In this document: one piece after another, positions 40,584-48,519 of the stretch
Numbering within the stretch: position 1 is the first letter of the stretch
How the letters are laid out: each line of letters starts with the position of its first letter
Source: CAVTHK01 sp964552235
GTDB lineage: Bacteria; Spirochaetota; Spirochaetia; SZUA-6; CAVTHK01
Assembly (NCBI GenBank): GCA_964552235.1
Contig: CAZKGO010000010.1
Span: 1-64,000, forward strand
DNA length: 64,000 nt
Direction of reading: 5' to 3'
Program-made: the position numbers and the translations under genes
Notes under the pieces: model-generated
The model's database searches: none
The model's input: the letters and a program-made list of their open reading frames with translations, nothing else
Told to the model about the DNA's origin: nothing

Positions 40584-41735
40584 ATGACCGCTCAACGACA
40601 CCGCAGAGCGCTGACCGCCGTGCTGATCGTTGTGCTCGCTGCAGGCTTGGCCTACGGGGCCAGCCAGGGCGAGAAGCCGGCCGCCCAGGCGGCCAAGCCC
40701 GAGGTCAAGGAGGACTGGAACGCCGTGCTGGCCGCGGCAAAGCAGGAGGGCAAGGTGGTCGTCTACGGGACGACCAGCCGGCTGCCGGTTGCGGCCGAGG
40801 CGTTCACCAAGAAGACAGGCATCAAGGCCGAGGCGATCCGCCTGTCGGAGGTTGAGCTGATCGAGAGGCTCTACAAGGAGGCCTCCTCGGGCGTCGTGGC
40901 CGTCGACGTGGTTCTCATCGAGGACTACCCGAGCATGAAGGAGCTGCTCGTCGACCCCGGCCACCTGGTCAACTACGTGCCGCCCTCGGCCCGGGAGTCG
41001 GTTCCCGCCGAGTACCAGAACCCCCTGGTCTTCGCCTACATCTCGCGCATCTTCGGCTACAACACCCAGAAGTACCCCAAGGATCCCTTTGAGAGCATCT
41101 GGGACTTCACGACGGACAAGTTCAAGGGCCGGGTCATGATTCGCGACCTCGCGATCACCGGCGAGCATCAGAACGCCTTTACCGAGCTGATCCGCAGGTC
41201 CAAGGACCTCGAGGCGGAGTACCAGCGCCGCTTCGGCAAGCCGCTGGAGATGACCGAGAGGAACGCGGGCCTGGAGTTCCTCAAGCGGCTCGTCAAGAAC
41301 GACATCATCCTCATGACCAGCGACACCAAGATCGCCGAGGCGGTGGGCAAGAAGGGCCAGGCCGACCCGCCCGTCGGCTTCTTCTACGTGTTCTCGAAGC
41401 ACCGCGACATCCCCAAGCTCGACCTCGCCCTCGAGTGCTCCTACGACATCAAGCCCTTTGCCGGCTACTACTACGGCATGTACATCCAGCTCGCGGGCAA
41501 GCCCAAGAACCCGAACGCCGCCAAGGTGCTGGCTGATTACCTGATGAGCCCCGAAGGCTACCTGCCCTGGTCGAGCGAGGTCGGCTTCTACTCGATGAAC
41601 ACCAAGGTCCCGCCGCACCCCGACGACAAGCCCTGGGCCTGGTGGAAGGAGAGGCTCTGGACCTACGACCCGGCCTACGCGGCCCAGCACAGGGGCGAGG
41701 TGCTCGACGCCTGGCTGAAGTACGTCCAGAAGTGA
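40584..41735 (+). CDS. ABC transporter substrate-binding protein (Fe3+/thiamine/spermidine-type, AfuA-like)
   Basis: A 383-residue periplasmic binding protein. The ATG at 40584 follows AAGGAGGA (40573-40580). The signal peptide ends near ALTAVLIVVLAAGLAYGASQ without a lipobox Cys, and a Lys/Ala/Glu-rich linker follows. The mature protein starts DWNAVLAAAKQEGKVVVYGTT, typical for the iron/thiamine/phosphonate cluster of type II binding proteins. The ligand could be Fe3+, an organophosphonate, or a polyol phosphate. A -10-like TATCAT (40535-40540) lies upstream but lacks a clear -35. A strong hairpin separates it from the permease gene. Confidence 0.86.
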   Translation: MTAQRHRRALTAVLIVVLAAGLAYGASQGEKPAAQAAKPEVKEDWNAVLAAAKQEGKVVVYGTTSRLPVAAEAFTKKTGIKAEAIRLSEVELIERLYKEASSGVVAVDVVLIEDYPSMKELLVDPGHLVNYVPPSARESVPAEYQNPLVFAYISRIFGYNTQKYPKDPFESIWDFTTDKFKGRVMIRDLAITGEHQNAFTELIRRSKDLEAEYQRRFGKPLEMTERNAGLEFLKRLVKNDIILMTSDTKIAEAVGKKGQADPPVGFFYVFSKHRDIPKLDLALECSYDIKPFAGYYYGMYIQLAGKPKNPNAAKVLADYLMSPEGYLPWSSEVGFYSMNTKVPPHPDDKPWAWWKERLWTYDPAYAAQHRGEVLDAWLKYVQK

Positions 41736-41745
41736 CCCGATCCTT

Positions 41746-41772
41746 GGCGCCCCGGGCCGGCCCCGGGGCGCC
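41746..41772. other. Strong intercistronic hairpin after binding-protein gene
   Basis: A perfect 11-bp inverted repeat, GGCGCCCCGGG (41746-41756) and CCCGGGGCGCC (41762-41772), with a five-base loop. It lies 11 bases after the binding-protein stop and 25 bases before the permease ATG, with no T-tract, as expected for an element that stabilises the upstream message. Confidence 0.7.
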
Positions 41773-41796
41773 GCCGCCTCGAGTAAAGGATCCGCG

Positions 41797-43599
41797 ATGA
41801 ACCCCCATCCGGCGCTGGGCAGGATCCGGCGCAACCTCACGCCCCAGATCGTGTTGTCGGTCCTGTTCCTGGTCCTGCTCTGCTACATGGTGCTCGTGCC
41901 CTTGGTGGTGATGGTGCGCGAGACGTTCACCATCCACCCGATGGAACGGTTCCAGATACCAGGCTCCAGGCCGGGCGACCTGACCACCCGGCACTGGCAG
42001 AGGATGCTCACCGGCGAGTACGCCGCCGGCTTTTTCTACCGCCCGCTGATGAACACCCTCGTGATCTCGACGACCCTGGCGGTGCTCGCCCTCGCCATCG
42101 GAGGCGCCCTGGCATGGCTGGTGGCCAGGACGGACATGCCGATGAAGAAGCTGCTGTCCAACCTGGCGATCGTGCCCTACGTGATGCCTTCGTGGGCCCT
42201 CGCCCTGGCCTGGATCACGCTCTTCAAGAATCCCCGCGTCGGTGGCAAGCTCGGGCTCTTCCAGAGCCTCACCGGGGTGACGCTTCCCGACTGGTTCTCC
42301 TACGGTTCGTTCCCGATCATCGTGACTCTCGCCCTGCACTACTTCCCCTTCGGCTTCATGCTGATCGGCGGCGCGCTGCGCAGCATCGATTCTCAGCTCG
42401 AGGAGTCGGCCGAGCTGCTGGGGGCCAGCCGCGGGCAGGTGCTGCGCCGCATTGTCTTTCCGCTGGTGCTGCCGGTGATCCTGTCGACGTTCCTGCTGAC
42501 CTTTGCCCGCGGGCTGGGAACCTTCGGCACGCCGGCCTTTCTCGGCGGGCCGATCCGCATGTACGTGCTGTCCACGCTGCTGTACTCGAACCTCGTCGGC
42601 CAGCGGCCGGGCATGGCCTACATCGTGGCGCTGGCCATGATCCTGTTCGGCGGCCTGGTCCTCTACATGGACCACAAGGTGATCGGGGCTCGCAGGAGCT
42701 ACGTGACCATCTCGGGCAAGAGCGGCAAGAGCGGCCTGGTCTCGCTCGGCCGGGGGCGGCCGCTGGTCGCCGGGGTGGTGCTGCTGTTCCTGCTCTGCGT
42801 GACGGTGGTGCCATTCGTCGTCCTTGCCGTCGACACGGTGATGCTGGTCCCGGGCAAGTACGCGCTGTCGAACCTAAGCCTGCACTACTGGATCGGCGAC
42901 GCGCGCACGGACATCGGGCTCGGCAGCGGCGAGGCGGGGATCCTGCGCAACGGCCCGGTCCTCGCCGCCCTCGCCAACAGCGTGCGGCTCGGGCTCGCCA
43001 CGGCGATCGTCTGCGGCGTCTCGGGGATCCTCATCGGCTACACGGTGGTGCGCACGCGCGGCAGCCGGTTCGCCACGGTCCTCGACCAGCTCTCCTTTAT
43101 GCCGTACCTGATCCCCACCATCGCCTTCGGCTCGACCTTCCTCGCCCTGTTCGCAGTCCGGCGGGGCCCGATCCCCAGCCTGTACGGCACCTTTGCTCTG
43201 CTGCTGATCGCCTGCTCGGTCAAGTACCTGCCCTACTCTTCGCGGGCCGGCATCGGCGCCATGATGCAGGTGGGGCCCGAGCTCGAGGAGGCGGCTCTCA
43301 TGGCCGGGGCGGGATGGCTCACGCGCATGCGGCGCATCATCTTCCCGCTGCAGAAGTCGGCGTTCTTCTCGGGCCTGCTGCTGCCGTTCATCTCGGCCAT
43401 GCGCGAGCTGAGCCTGGTCGTGCTCCTGGTGACGCCGGGCATGCAGGTCGCGACAGCCATCACGGTCAAGTTCACCGATCGCGGCTGGTATCCCTACACG
43501 AACGCCATCATGGTGCTCATCGTCTGCGCGATCCTGGCGACCACGCTGGTGAGCCGGATGCTGCTCAAGACGGACCTGGCCAGGGGAATTGGAGGCTGA
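41797..43599 (+). CDS. ABC transporter permease, two fused domains (FbpB-like)
   Basis: A 600-residue inner-membrane protein with about 12 membrane segments: two binding-protein-dependent permease domains in tandem. EAA loops are visible in both, ESAELLGASRGQVLRRI in the first half and EAALMAGAGWLTRMRRI in the second. Fused permeases are usual for Fe3+ (FbpB/AfuB) and related phosphonate or thiamine importers. AAAGGA precedes the ATG at 41797 (about eight bases). Together with the binding protein and ATPase it makes a complete importer. Confidence 0.92.
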   Translation: MNPHPALGRIRRNLTPQIVLSVLFLVLLCYMVLVPLVVMVRETFTIHPMERFQIPGSRPGDLTTRHWQRMLTGEYAAGFFYRPLMNTLVISTTLAVLALAIGGALAWLVARTDMPMKKLLSNLAIVPYVMPSWALALAWITLFKNPRVGGKLGLFQSLTGVTLPDWFSYGSFPIIVTLALHYFPFGFMLIGGALRSIDSQLEESAELLGASRGQVLRRIVFPLVLPVILSTFLLTFARGLGTFGTPAFLGGPIRMYVLSTLLYSNLVGQRPGMAYIVALAMILFGGLVLYMDHKVIGARRSYVTISGKSGKSGLVSLGRGRPLVAGVVLLFLLCVTVVPFVVLAVDTVMLVPGKYALSNLSLHYWIGDARTDIGLGSGEAGILRNGPVLAALANSVRLGLATAIVCGVSGILIGYTVVRTRGSRFATVLDQLSFMPYLIPTIAFGSTFLALFAVRRGPIPSLYGTFALLLIACSVKYLPYSSRAGIGAMMQVGPELEEAALMAGAGWLTRMRRIIFPLQKSAFFSGLLLPFISAMRELSLVVLLVTPGMQVATAITVKFTDRGWYPYTNAIMVLIVCAILATTLVSRMLLKTDLARGIGG

Positions 43600-43603
43600 G
43601 GCG

Positions 43604-44719
43604 ATGGCCCGCATTCTCATCGACAAGGTGACCAAGAAGTTCGGCGCGGTGACCGCCGTGGACTCGCTGTCGCTGGAGATCGGCGACGGCTCCTTTACCA
43701 CGCTCCTCGGCCCCTCGGGCTGCGGCAAGACGACCACGCTGAGGATGATCGCCGGCCTGGAGACGCCGAGCGACAGCGGCGAGATCTGGATCGGCGACAC
43801 CTGCGTCTACTCGGCCAGGAGCGGGGCCTGGGTGCCGCCGGCCAGGCGCCGCCTGGGCCTGGTGTTCCAGAGCTACGCGCTGTGGCCGCACCTGACCGTG
43901 CGGGACAACATCGCCTTCGGGCTGCAGGTCGGCAAGGTGGCCGCGGCCGAGGCCGATCGCCGCGTGCGCAAGACGGCCGAGAGCCTCCACATCGGCGAGC
44001 TGCTCGGCCGCTACCCGAGCGAGCTGTCGGGAGGCCAGCAGCAGCGGGTCGCCATCGCGCGGGTGCTCATCATGGAGCCGGACGTGCTGCTGCTCGACGA
44101 GCCGCTGTCGAACCTCGACGCCAAGCTCCGCATGGACATGAGGGCCGAGCTCAAGCGGCTGCACGGCGAGACGCGCTCGACGATCGTCTACGTGACCCAC
44201 GACCAGCTCGAGGCCCTCACGATGTCCAGCCACGTGGCGGTCATGCACAACGGCTCGCTGCAGCAGTGGGACTCGCCGATGCGGGTCTACAACCAGCCGG
44301 CCAACCTCTTTACCGCGGACTTTATCGGCAACCCGAGGATCAACCTGATCGAGGGCGAGATCGCCGGCTCCGCAGCGGCCCTCGTGGTCCGTGCCGGCGG
44401 CCTGGAGGTGCCGGTGACGCCGGCTGGTGACAGGGTTCCGGCTCCCGGCTCCCGGGTCACCCTGGGTCTGCGGGCCGAGGACCTGGTGCTCTCCAAGGAG
44501 CCCGCACGGGGCTCCGTGCGGGGAAGCGTCTACTCGGTTCTGCCCGCCGGAGCCCAGTGGTACGTCAAGGTGGCCGCCGACGGCCTGATGCTTACGGCCA
44601 CGACGCACCAGGACCCGGGTCTCGAGGACGACGACGCGGTGTGGATCAGCGCGGCCCCGGGCAAGGCCAAGTGCTTCGACGCCGACGGCCGCGCGATCGC
44701 CCTGGCGGGCCGCGACTGA
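43604..44719 (+). CDS. ABC transporter ATP-binding protein (FbpC/PotA-like, with TOBE domain)
   Basis: A 371-residue ATPase: Walker A GPSGCGKTTT, signature LSGGQQQRVAIAR, Walker B VLLLDEPLSNLDAKLR and switch His in VYVTHDQLEAL. Residues after about 240 form a TOBE-type regulatory domain. The ATG at 43604 has GGAGG eight bases upstream; it begins four bases after the permease stop. It powers the FbpB-like permease. The ligand of the system is not settled by the sequence. Confidence 0.93.
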   Translation: MARILIDKVTKKFGAVTAVDSLSLEIGDGSFTTLLGPSGCGKTTTLRMIAGLETPSDSGEIWIGDTCVYSARSGAWVPPARRRLGLVFQSYALWPHLTVRDNIAFGLQVGKVAAAEADRRVRKTAESLHIGELLGRYPSELSGGQQQRVAIARVLIMEPDVLLLDEPLSNLDAKLRMDMRAELKRLHGETRSTIVYVTHDQLEALTMSSHVAVMHNGSLQQWDSPMRVYNQPANLFTADFIGNPRINLIEGEIAGSAAALVVRAGGLEVPVTPAGDRVPAPGSRVTLGLRAEDLVLSKEPARGSVRGSVYSVLPAGAQWYVKVAADGLMLTATTHQDPGLEDDDAVWISAAPGKAKCFDADGRAIALAGRD

Positions 44720-44750
44720 GGCCGACGCCGAAGCGTCAGCCGCCTCTTTC
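44718..44750 (+). terminator. Terminator-like stem-loop after the importer operon
   Basis: GACGC (44724-44728), a CGAA tetraloop and GCGTC (44733-44737) form a core stem that can be extended outwards by GAGG/CCTC pairing, followed by the short tail TTTC. The rest of the gap to 44951 shows no gene; a weak TTGCGT (44839-44844) and GATACA (44861-44866) pair, 16 bp apart, might be the promoter of the next gene. Confidence 0.4.
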
Positions 44751-44951
44751 ACATGCGAGCGAGCAGCGCCAGAGGAAATGCGCCCGGACGCGAGCCCCGG
44801 GCAGGATCGCCGAGGCGGCAGCCCGCGGCCGGGCCGGCTTGCGTGCACGAGCTCTGTAGCGATACAAGAGGCTCTTCTTGATTCGGCCTGCCGGGGCACT
44901 CCGCTCCGGCACGGTCGAGGCGGAAGCCAGGCGGGCCGAAGGACCGCACGC

Positions 44952-46520
44952 ATGGACCAACAGACGACCGAAAGCTCGATCAGGAACCCGGCCACCGGCG
45001 AGATCGTGGCGTACGCCAAGCGCGTGAGCGCGCTCGAGCTCCGGCGCCTGGTCGCCGCCGCGCGTGCGGCTCAGCCCGCGTGGGCGGCGCTGCCGTTGCG
45101 CCAGCGGGGCGCGGTCCTGCGCCGCGTCGCCTCCCTCGTCGCAGCGCGCGCCGAGGAGCTCGCCGTCATGGTCAGCAGCGTCACCGGCAAGCCGCGCGTC
45201 GACGCGCTCGCCACCGAGGTGCTGCCGGCTGCGCTCGCCTGCCGCTACTACCCGCGGCTGGCGCGCCGCGTGCTGCGGCCGCGAAGGCTCAGGGGCAGCA
45301 CGCCGCTGTTCGCGAACAAACGCTCCGTGCTCGCACGCGAGCCCTGGGGCGTGATCGGCATCATCAGCCCGTGGAACTACCCGCTGGGCATCCCGATGCA
45401 CGACGTGGCCCAGGCTCTGATCGCCGGCAATGCAGTCGTGCTCAAGGCGGCCACGCAGACCCAGCCCGTCGGCGAGACGCTGGCGACCCTGTTCCAGGAC
45501 GCCGGCCTGCCCGAGGGCCTGCTGGCCCTCGCCCCGATGCCCGGCGTCGAGGCGGGAGCCGCGTTCGTCGATTCGGGGATCGACAAGCTGTTCTTCACCG
45601 GCTCGACAGAGGTCGGCCGCGAGCTCATGGGCCTCGCCTCGGCGCGCCTGCTGCCGCTGAGCCTCGAGCTCGGCGGCAAGGACGCGATGCTCGTGCTCGC
45701 CGACGCCGATCTGCAGCGCGCGGCGTCGGGCGCGGTCTGGGCCGGTCTCTCGAACGCGGGCCAGTCCTGCGCCAGTGTCGAGCGCATCTACGTCGAGCGC
45801 GCTGTCTATGACCCGTTCGTTGCCCTTCTCAAGGACAAAATGGCGCGTTTGAGGCAGGGCCCCGACAACGACTTCGAAGTGGACCTCGGTCCCCTCGTGA
45901 ACGCCGAGCAGCTGCGCAAGGTCGTCTCGCACCTCGAGGAGGCCGACGCCGCCGGGGCTCCGGTGTGGACGCCGGATCGCAGGAGCCGCCGGGACCGGTC
46001 GCTGTTTCACCCACCGGCGATCGTCGAGAACGCTCCCGAGACCCTCGCCGTGATGTCGTCGGAGACTTTCGGACCGGTGCTGGCGGTCTGCCGCGTCGAG
46101 GACGTGGACGAGGCTGTCCGCCGGGCGAACAGCGGCATCTACGGGCTGACAGCTTCGGTGTGGAGCCGGGACCGGCGCCGAGCACGGCAGATTGCCCGGC
46201 GCTTGCAGGCCGGCGTCGTCACGATCAACGACCACCTCATGAGCCACGGCATGCCCGAGACGCCCTGGGGCGGCTGCAAGCAGTCGGGCCTGGGCCGTTG
46301 CCACGGCGAGCTCGGTTTCCACGAGGTGACGCAAGCCAAGGTCGTGGTCGACGACCTGCTGCACCGCGCGCCGCGCAACTTCTGGTGGCCGCCCTACGAC
46401 GAGCGGCTCTTTCGAGGCGTGCTCGGCGCCCTCGACCTGCTGTTCGCGTCATCCCTCTGCCGCAGGCTCTCAGGCCTGGGGCGGCTGGGCCGGGCCTTTG
46501 CGCGCACCTTTCGCAGGTAG
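44952..46520 (+). CDS. NAD(P)-dependent aldehyde dehydrogenase with hydrophobic C-terminal tail
   Basis: A 522-residue ALDH. The catalytic Glu239 (SLELGGKDAML) and Cys273 (NAGQSCASVERIY) are 34 residues apart, as in functional enzymes; IISPWNYPLGIPM and GGCKQSGLGRCHG are also standard. After the normal end, about 40 extra residues (VVDDLLHRAPRNFWWPPYDE, then GVLGALDLLFASS) form an amphipathic or hydrophobic tail ending in Arg-rich RLGRAFARTFRR, which suggests membrane association as seen in fatty- or aryl-aldehyde dehydrogenases. AAGGA (44940-44944) precedes the ATG at 44952. Confidence 0.88.
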   Translation: MDQQTTESSIRNPATGEIVAYAKRVSALELRRLVAAARAAQPAWAALPLRQRGAVLRRVASLVAARAEELAVMVSSVTGKPRVDALATEVLPAALACRYYPRLARRVLRPRRLRGSTPLFANKRSVLAREPWGVIGIISPWNYPLGIPMHDVAQALIAGNAVVLKAATQTQPVGETLATLFQDAGLPEGLLALAPMPGVEAGAAFVDSGIDKLFFTGSTEVGRELMGLASARLLPLSLELGGKDAMLVLADADLQRAASGAVWAGLSNAGQSCASVERIYVERAVYDPFVALLKDKMARLRQGPDNDFEVDLGPLVNAEQLRKVVSHLEEADAAGAPVWTPDRRSRRDRSLFHPPAIVENAPETLAVMSSETFGPVLAVCRVEDVDEAVRRANSGIYGLTASVWSRDRRRARQIARRLQAGVVTINDHLMSHGMPETPWGGCKQSGLGRCHGELGFHEVTQAKVVVDDLLHRAPRNFWWPPYDERLFRGVLGALDLLFASSLCRRLSGLGRLGRAFARTFRR

Positions 46521-46662
46521 ACGCAGGGGGCGCCCGTGCCGCAGCCTGGCGACGCACGGCGGCCGGACTGCGGCGATGAGCCTGCGGCGCGCGAAGTCCG
46601 GGGCGCCGAGCCTGAGCGGCCGTCCGCTTCGGGGGGGGGCGGGGGGCGGCAGAGCGCGCGTG

Positions 46663-46971
46663 ATGTTCCTCGACAGGGACAACAGCCTGTTCCTCAGCGC
46701 AGCCGGTTGTTGGGAGATCTGTCTCAAGATCTGGATCGGGAAGCTCAGGCTCCGGCAAGACTGGGCCGCAGTATTCGACCAGGAGATGGCCGCGAACCAG
46801 ATCGTATGGCTACCCCTGGAAAAGGAACACCTGCGGGCGGTGATGCCGCTGCCGTGGACCCACAGAGACCCGTTTGACCGCCTGCTCGCGGCTCAAGCGT
46901 CCTGCGAGGGAATGGCGATCGTCGGCTCAGACGAGGCCCTTCGGCGCTGCGGCGTCGAGACCGTTTGGTAG
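46663..46971 (+). pseudogene. Truncated PIN-domain (VapC-like) toxin remnant
   Basis: About 102 codons resemble the C-terminal two thirds of a VapC toxin of the Sll0205/PIN type: FLSAAGCWEICLKIWIGKL, WLPLEKEHLRAVMPLPWTHR, DPFDRLLAAQA and IVGSDEALRRCGVE. The normal first 30-35 residues with the first acidic ligand (LDTH-type motif) are missing and are replaced by G-rich sequence. The in-frame codons upstream are Arg/Gly-rich. No antitoxin gene is seen. The truncation point abuts two G9/G6 tracts at 46631-46647. An intact function is unlikely. Confidence 0.7.
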
Positions 46972-46980
46972 CCGCCCGCC

Positions 46981-48252
46981 TCAGCTGCGGCCGTAGCGCT
47001 CGACCCTCACCCGCGCGGTGATGGCGTGGGCGACCATCCGCTCGGCCTCGCACTGCCGCTCGGTCACCCTGCCGACCTCGACGCTCGCCTCGGGCGTCAT
47101 CCTCTGCCAGGTCACGGTCTTGAGGAACTTGCCGACCCAGACTCCGCCCGTGTAGCGCGCAGCCCGGCTGGTGGGCAGGATGTGGTTGGTGCCGATCGAC
47201 TTGTCGCCGTAGGCCACGGTCGTCTCCTCACCGATGAACAGCGAGCCGTAGTTGCGCAGGCGCTCGAAATAGAAGTCGACGTCCCGCACGTGAAGCTCGA
47301 GGTGCTCGGGCGCCCAGTCGTCGCTGAGCGCGATCGCCTCGGCCGGGTCGGAGGCGACGTAGATCCTGCCGTTGGCATTCCATGACGCCGCAGCGACGTC
47401 GCGCGTGGGCAGCACCGCGAGCTGTCTCTCGAGCTCGGCGAGCGCCTTTCTGCCGAGCTCCTCGCTCAGGCACACGAGGATCTGCCCGCTGTTCGGGTCA
47501 TGCTCGGCCTGGCCGAGAAGGTCGCAGGCCACGAGCGCCGGGTCGGCGCTGTCGTCGGCGATGATGGCGATCTCCGTGGGGCCGGCCAGCAGGTCGATGC
47601 CGCAGCGGCCGAACAGCTGCCGCTTGGCCTCGGCCACGTACTTGTTGCCCGCGCCGCAGAGGATGTCGGCGGGCGGCACCACGCCCATGCCAAAGGCCAT
47701 CAGGGCAAAGGCGGGCACGCCGCCGAGCACGAAGATGCGGTCGGCGCCAGCCTTCTTCATGGCGTTGATCGTCGCCGGGTAGTAACCCTGCCCCTTGACG
47801 GGTGGAGTGCAGGCCACCACCGTCGTCACTCCGGCGACCTTGGCGGGGATGATGCTCATCTGGGCCGAGCCGAACATCGGGTAGCGGCCGCCGGGGACGT
47901 AGCTGCCGACGCAGCCCACGGGGATGTGCTTGTGGCCGAGGAACACGCCGGGACGGATCTGGACGCGCAGCGGCTTGAACATGCGCATCTGCGCCTTCGC
48001 GAACCTGCGCACGTTGCCCTGACAGAACCTCGTGTCGGCCACCACCTGCCTGTCGCAGCGCCGGATGGCACGGCGGATCTCTTTCTCACTGAGCTCGAAG
48101 CTCTGCGGGTCCCAGTCGTCGAACTTGCGGCTGAAGCGCCGCACCGCGTCCATGCCGTTCTTTTCCAGGTCCAGCAGCATCTCGGCCACGTACCTCGCGG
48201 TCTCGGGATCCTGCTCGAACAGCCGGTGCCCGCCTTCTTTGATGACTTTCAA
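46981..48252 (-). CDS. Histidinol-dehydrogenase-family protein (HisD/HpsN-like)
   Basis: A 423-residue zinc dehydrogenase. The TTG at 48252 is chosen because GGAGGAGG lies about five bases upstream. Conserved HisD features are VPGGRYPMFGSAQM, GAGNKYVAEAKRQL, LLAGPTEIAIIAD, GQAEHDPNSGQ with zinc ligands, and WAPEHLEL with the catalytic Glu-His. No other histidine-biosynthesis gene is near, and orphan HisD homologues of this type include 2,3-dihydroxypropane-1-sulfonate dehydrogenase (HpsN). It could therefore oxidise a polyol sulfonate or another vicinal diol to a carboxylate by two successive NAD steps. Substrate remains open. Confidence 0.85.
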   Translation of the reverse strand: MKVIKEGGHRLFEQDPETARYVAEMLLDLEKNGMDAVRRFSRKFDDWDPQSFELSEKEIRRAIRRCDRQVVADTRFCQGNVRRFAKAQMRMFKPLRVQIRPGVFLGHKHIPVGCVGSYVPGGRYPMFGSAQMSIIPAKVAGVTTVVACTPPVKGQGYYPATINAMKKAGADRIFVLGGVPAFALMAFGMGVVPPADILCGAGNKYVAEAKRQLFGRCGIDLLAGPTEIAIIADDSADPALVACDLLGQAEHDPNSGQILVCLSEELGRKALAELERQLAVLPTRDVAAASWNANGRIYVASDPAEAIALSDDWAPEHLELHVRDVDFYFERLRNYGSLFIGEETTVAYGDKSIGTNHILPTSRAARYTGGVWVGKFLKTVTWQRMTPEASVEVGRVTERQCEAERMVAHAITARVRVERYGRS

Positions 48253-48463
48253 TGGGCCTCCTCCTCGGCGCGGATCGTCCGTGAGCACACGTGACGCCCT
48301 GGGCGCCGTTCCTGTCCATGCGCACAGCGGGCTGAAAGCCCTCGCGCCGCGATCCTGCGACGTCCGGATTCGCGTGGCATGCAGACCGACTCGCCGCTCA
48401 TCACGGCCCTGCTCTCGAGCGAGGCGCCGGCTGTCAGGCTCGGAGCCGCGCGCCTTGCGGGCC

Positions 48464-48491
48464 GCCGCCCGCGCGGCGAACGCCGGGCGGC
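48464..48491. other. Palindrome downstream of binding-protein gene
   Basis: GCCGCCCG (48464-48471) and CGGGCGGC (48484-48491) form a perfect 8-bp stem, 29 bases beyond the stop of the leftward binding-protein gene. It may act as its terminator although no T-tract follows. The rest of 48253-48519 shows no convincing gene. Confidence 0.35.
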
Positions 48492-48519
48492 AGCCTCGGA
48501 CTTGACTCCCTGCCGGAAC

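Noticed and set aside
46498..46662. In-frame upstream extension of the PIN open frame
   Set aside because: The added residues are Arg/Gly-rich, overlap the aldehyde dehydrogenase end and do not restore the PIN N-terminus.
48289..48519. Small open frame extending into 48379-49734
   Set aside because: It is antisense to the solute-binding-protein gene and has no recognisable domain.
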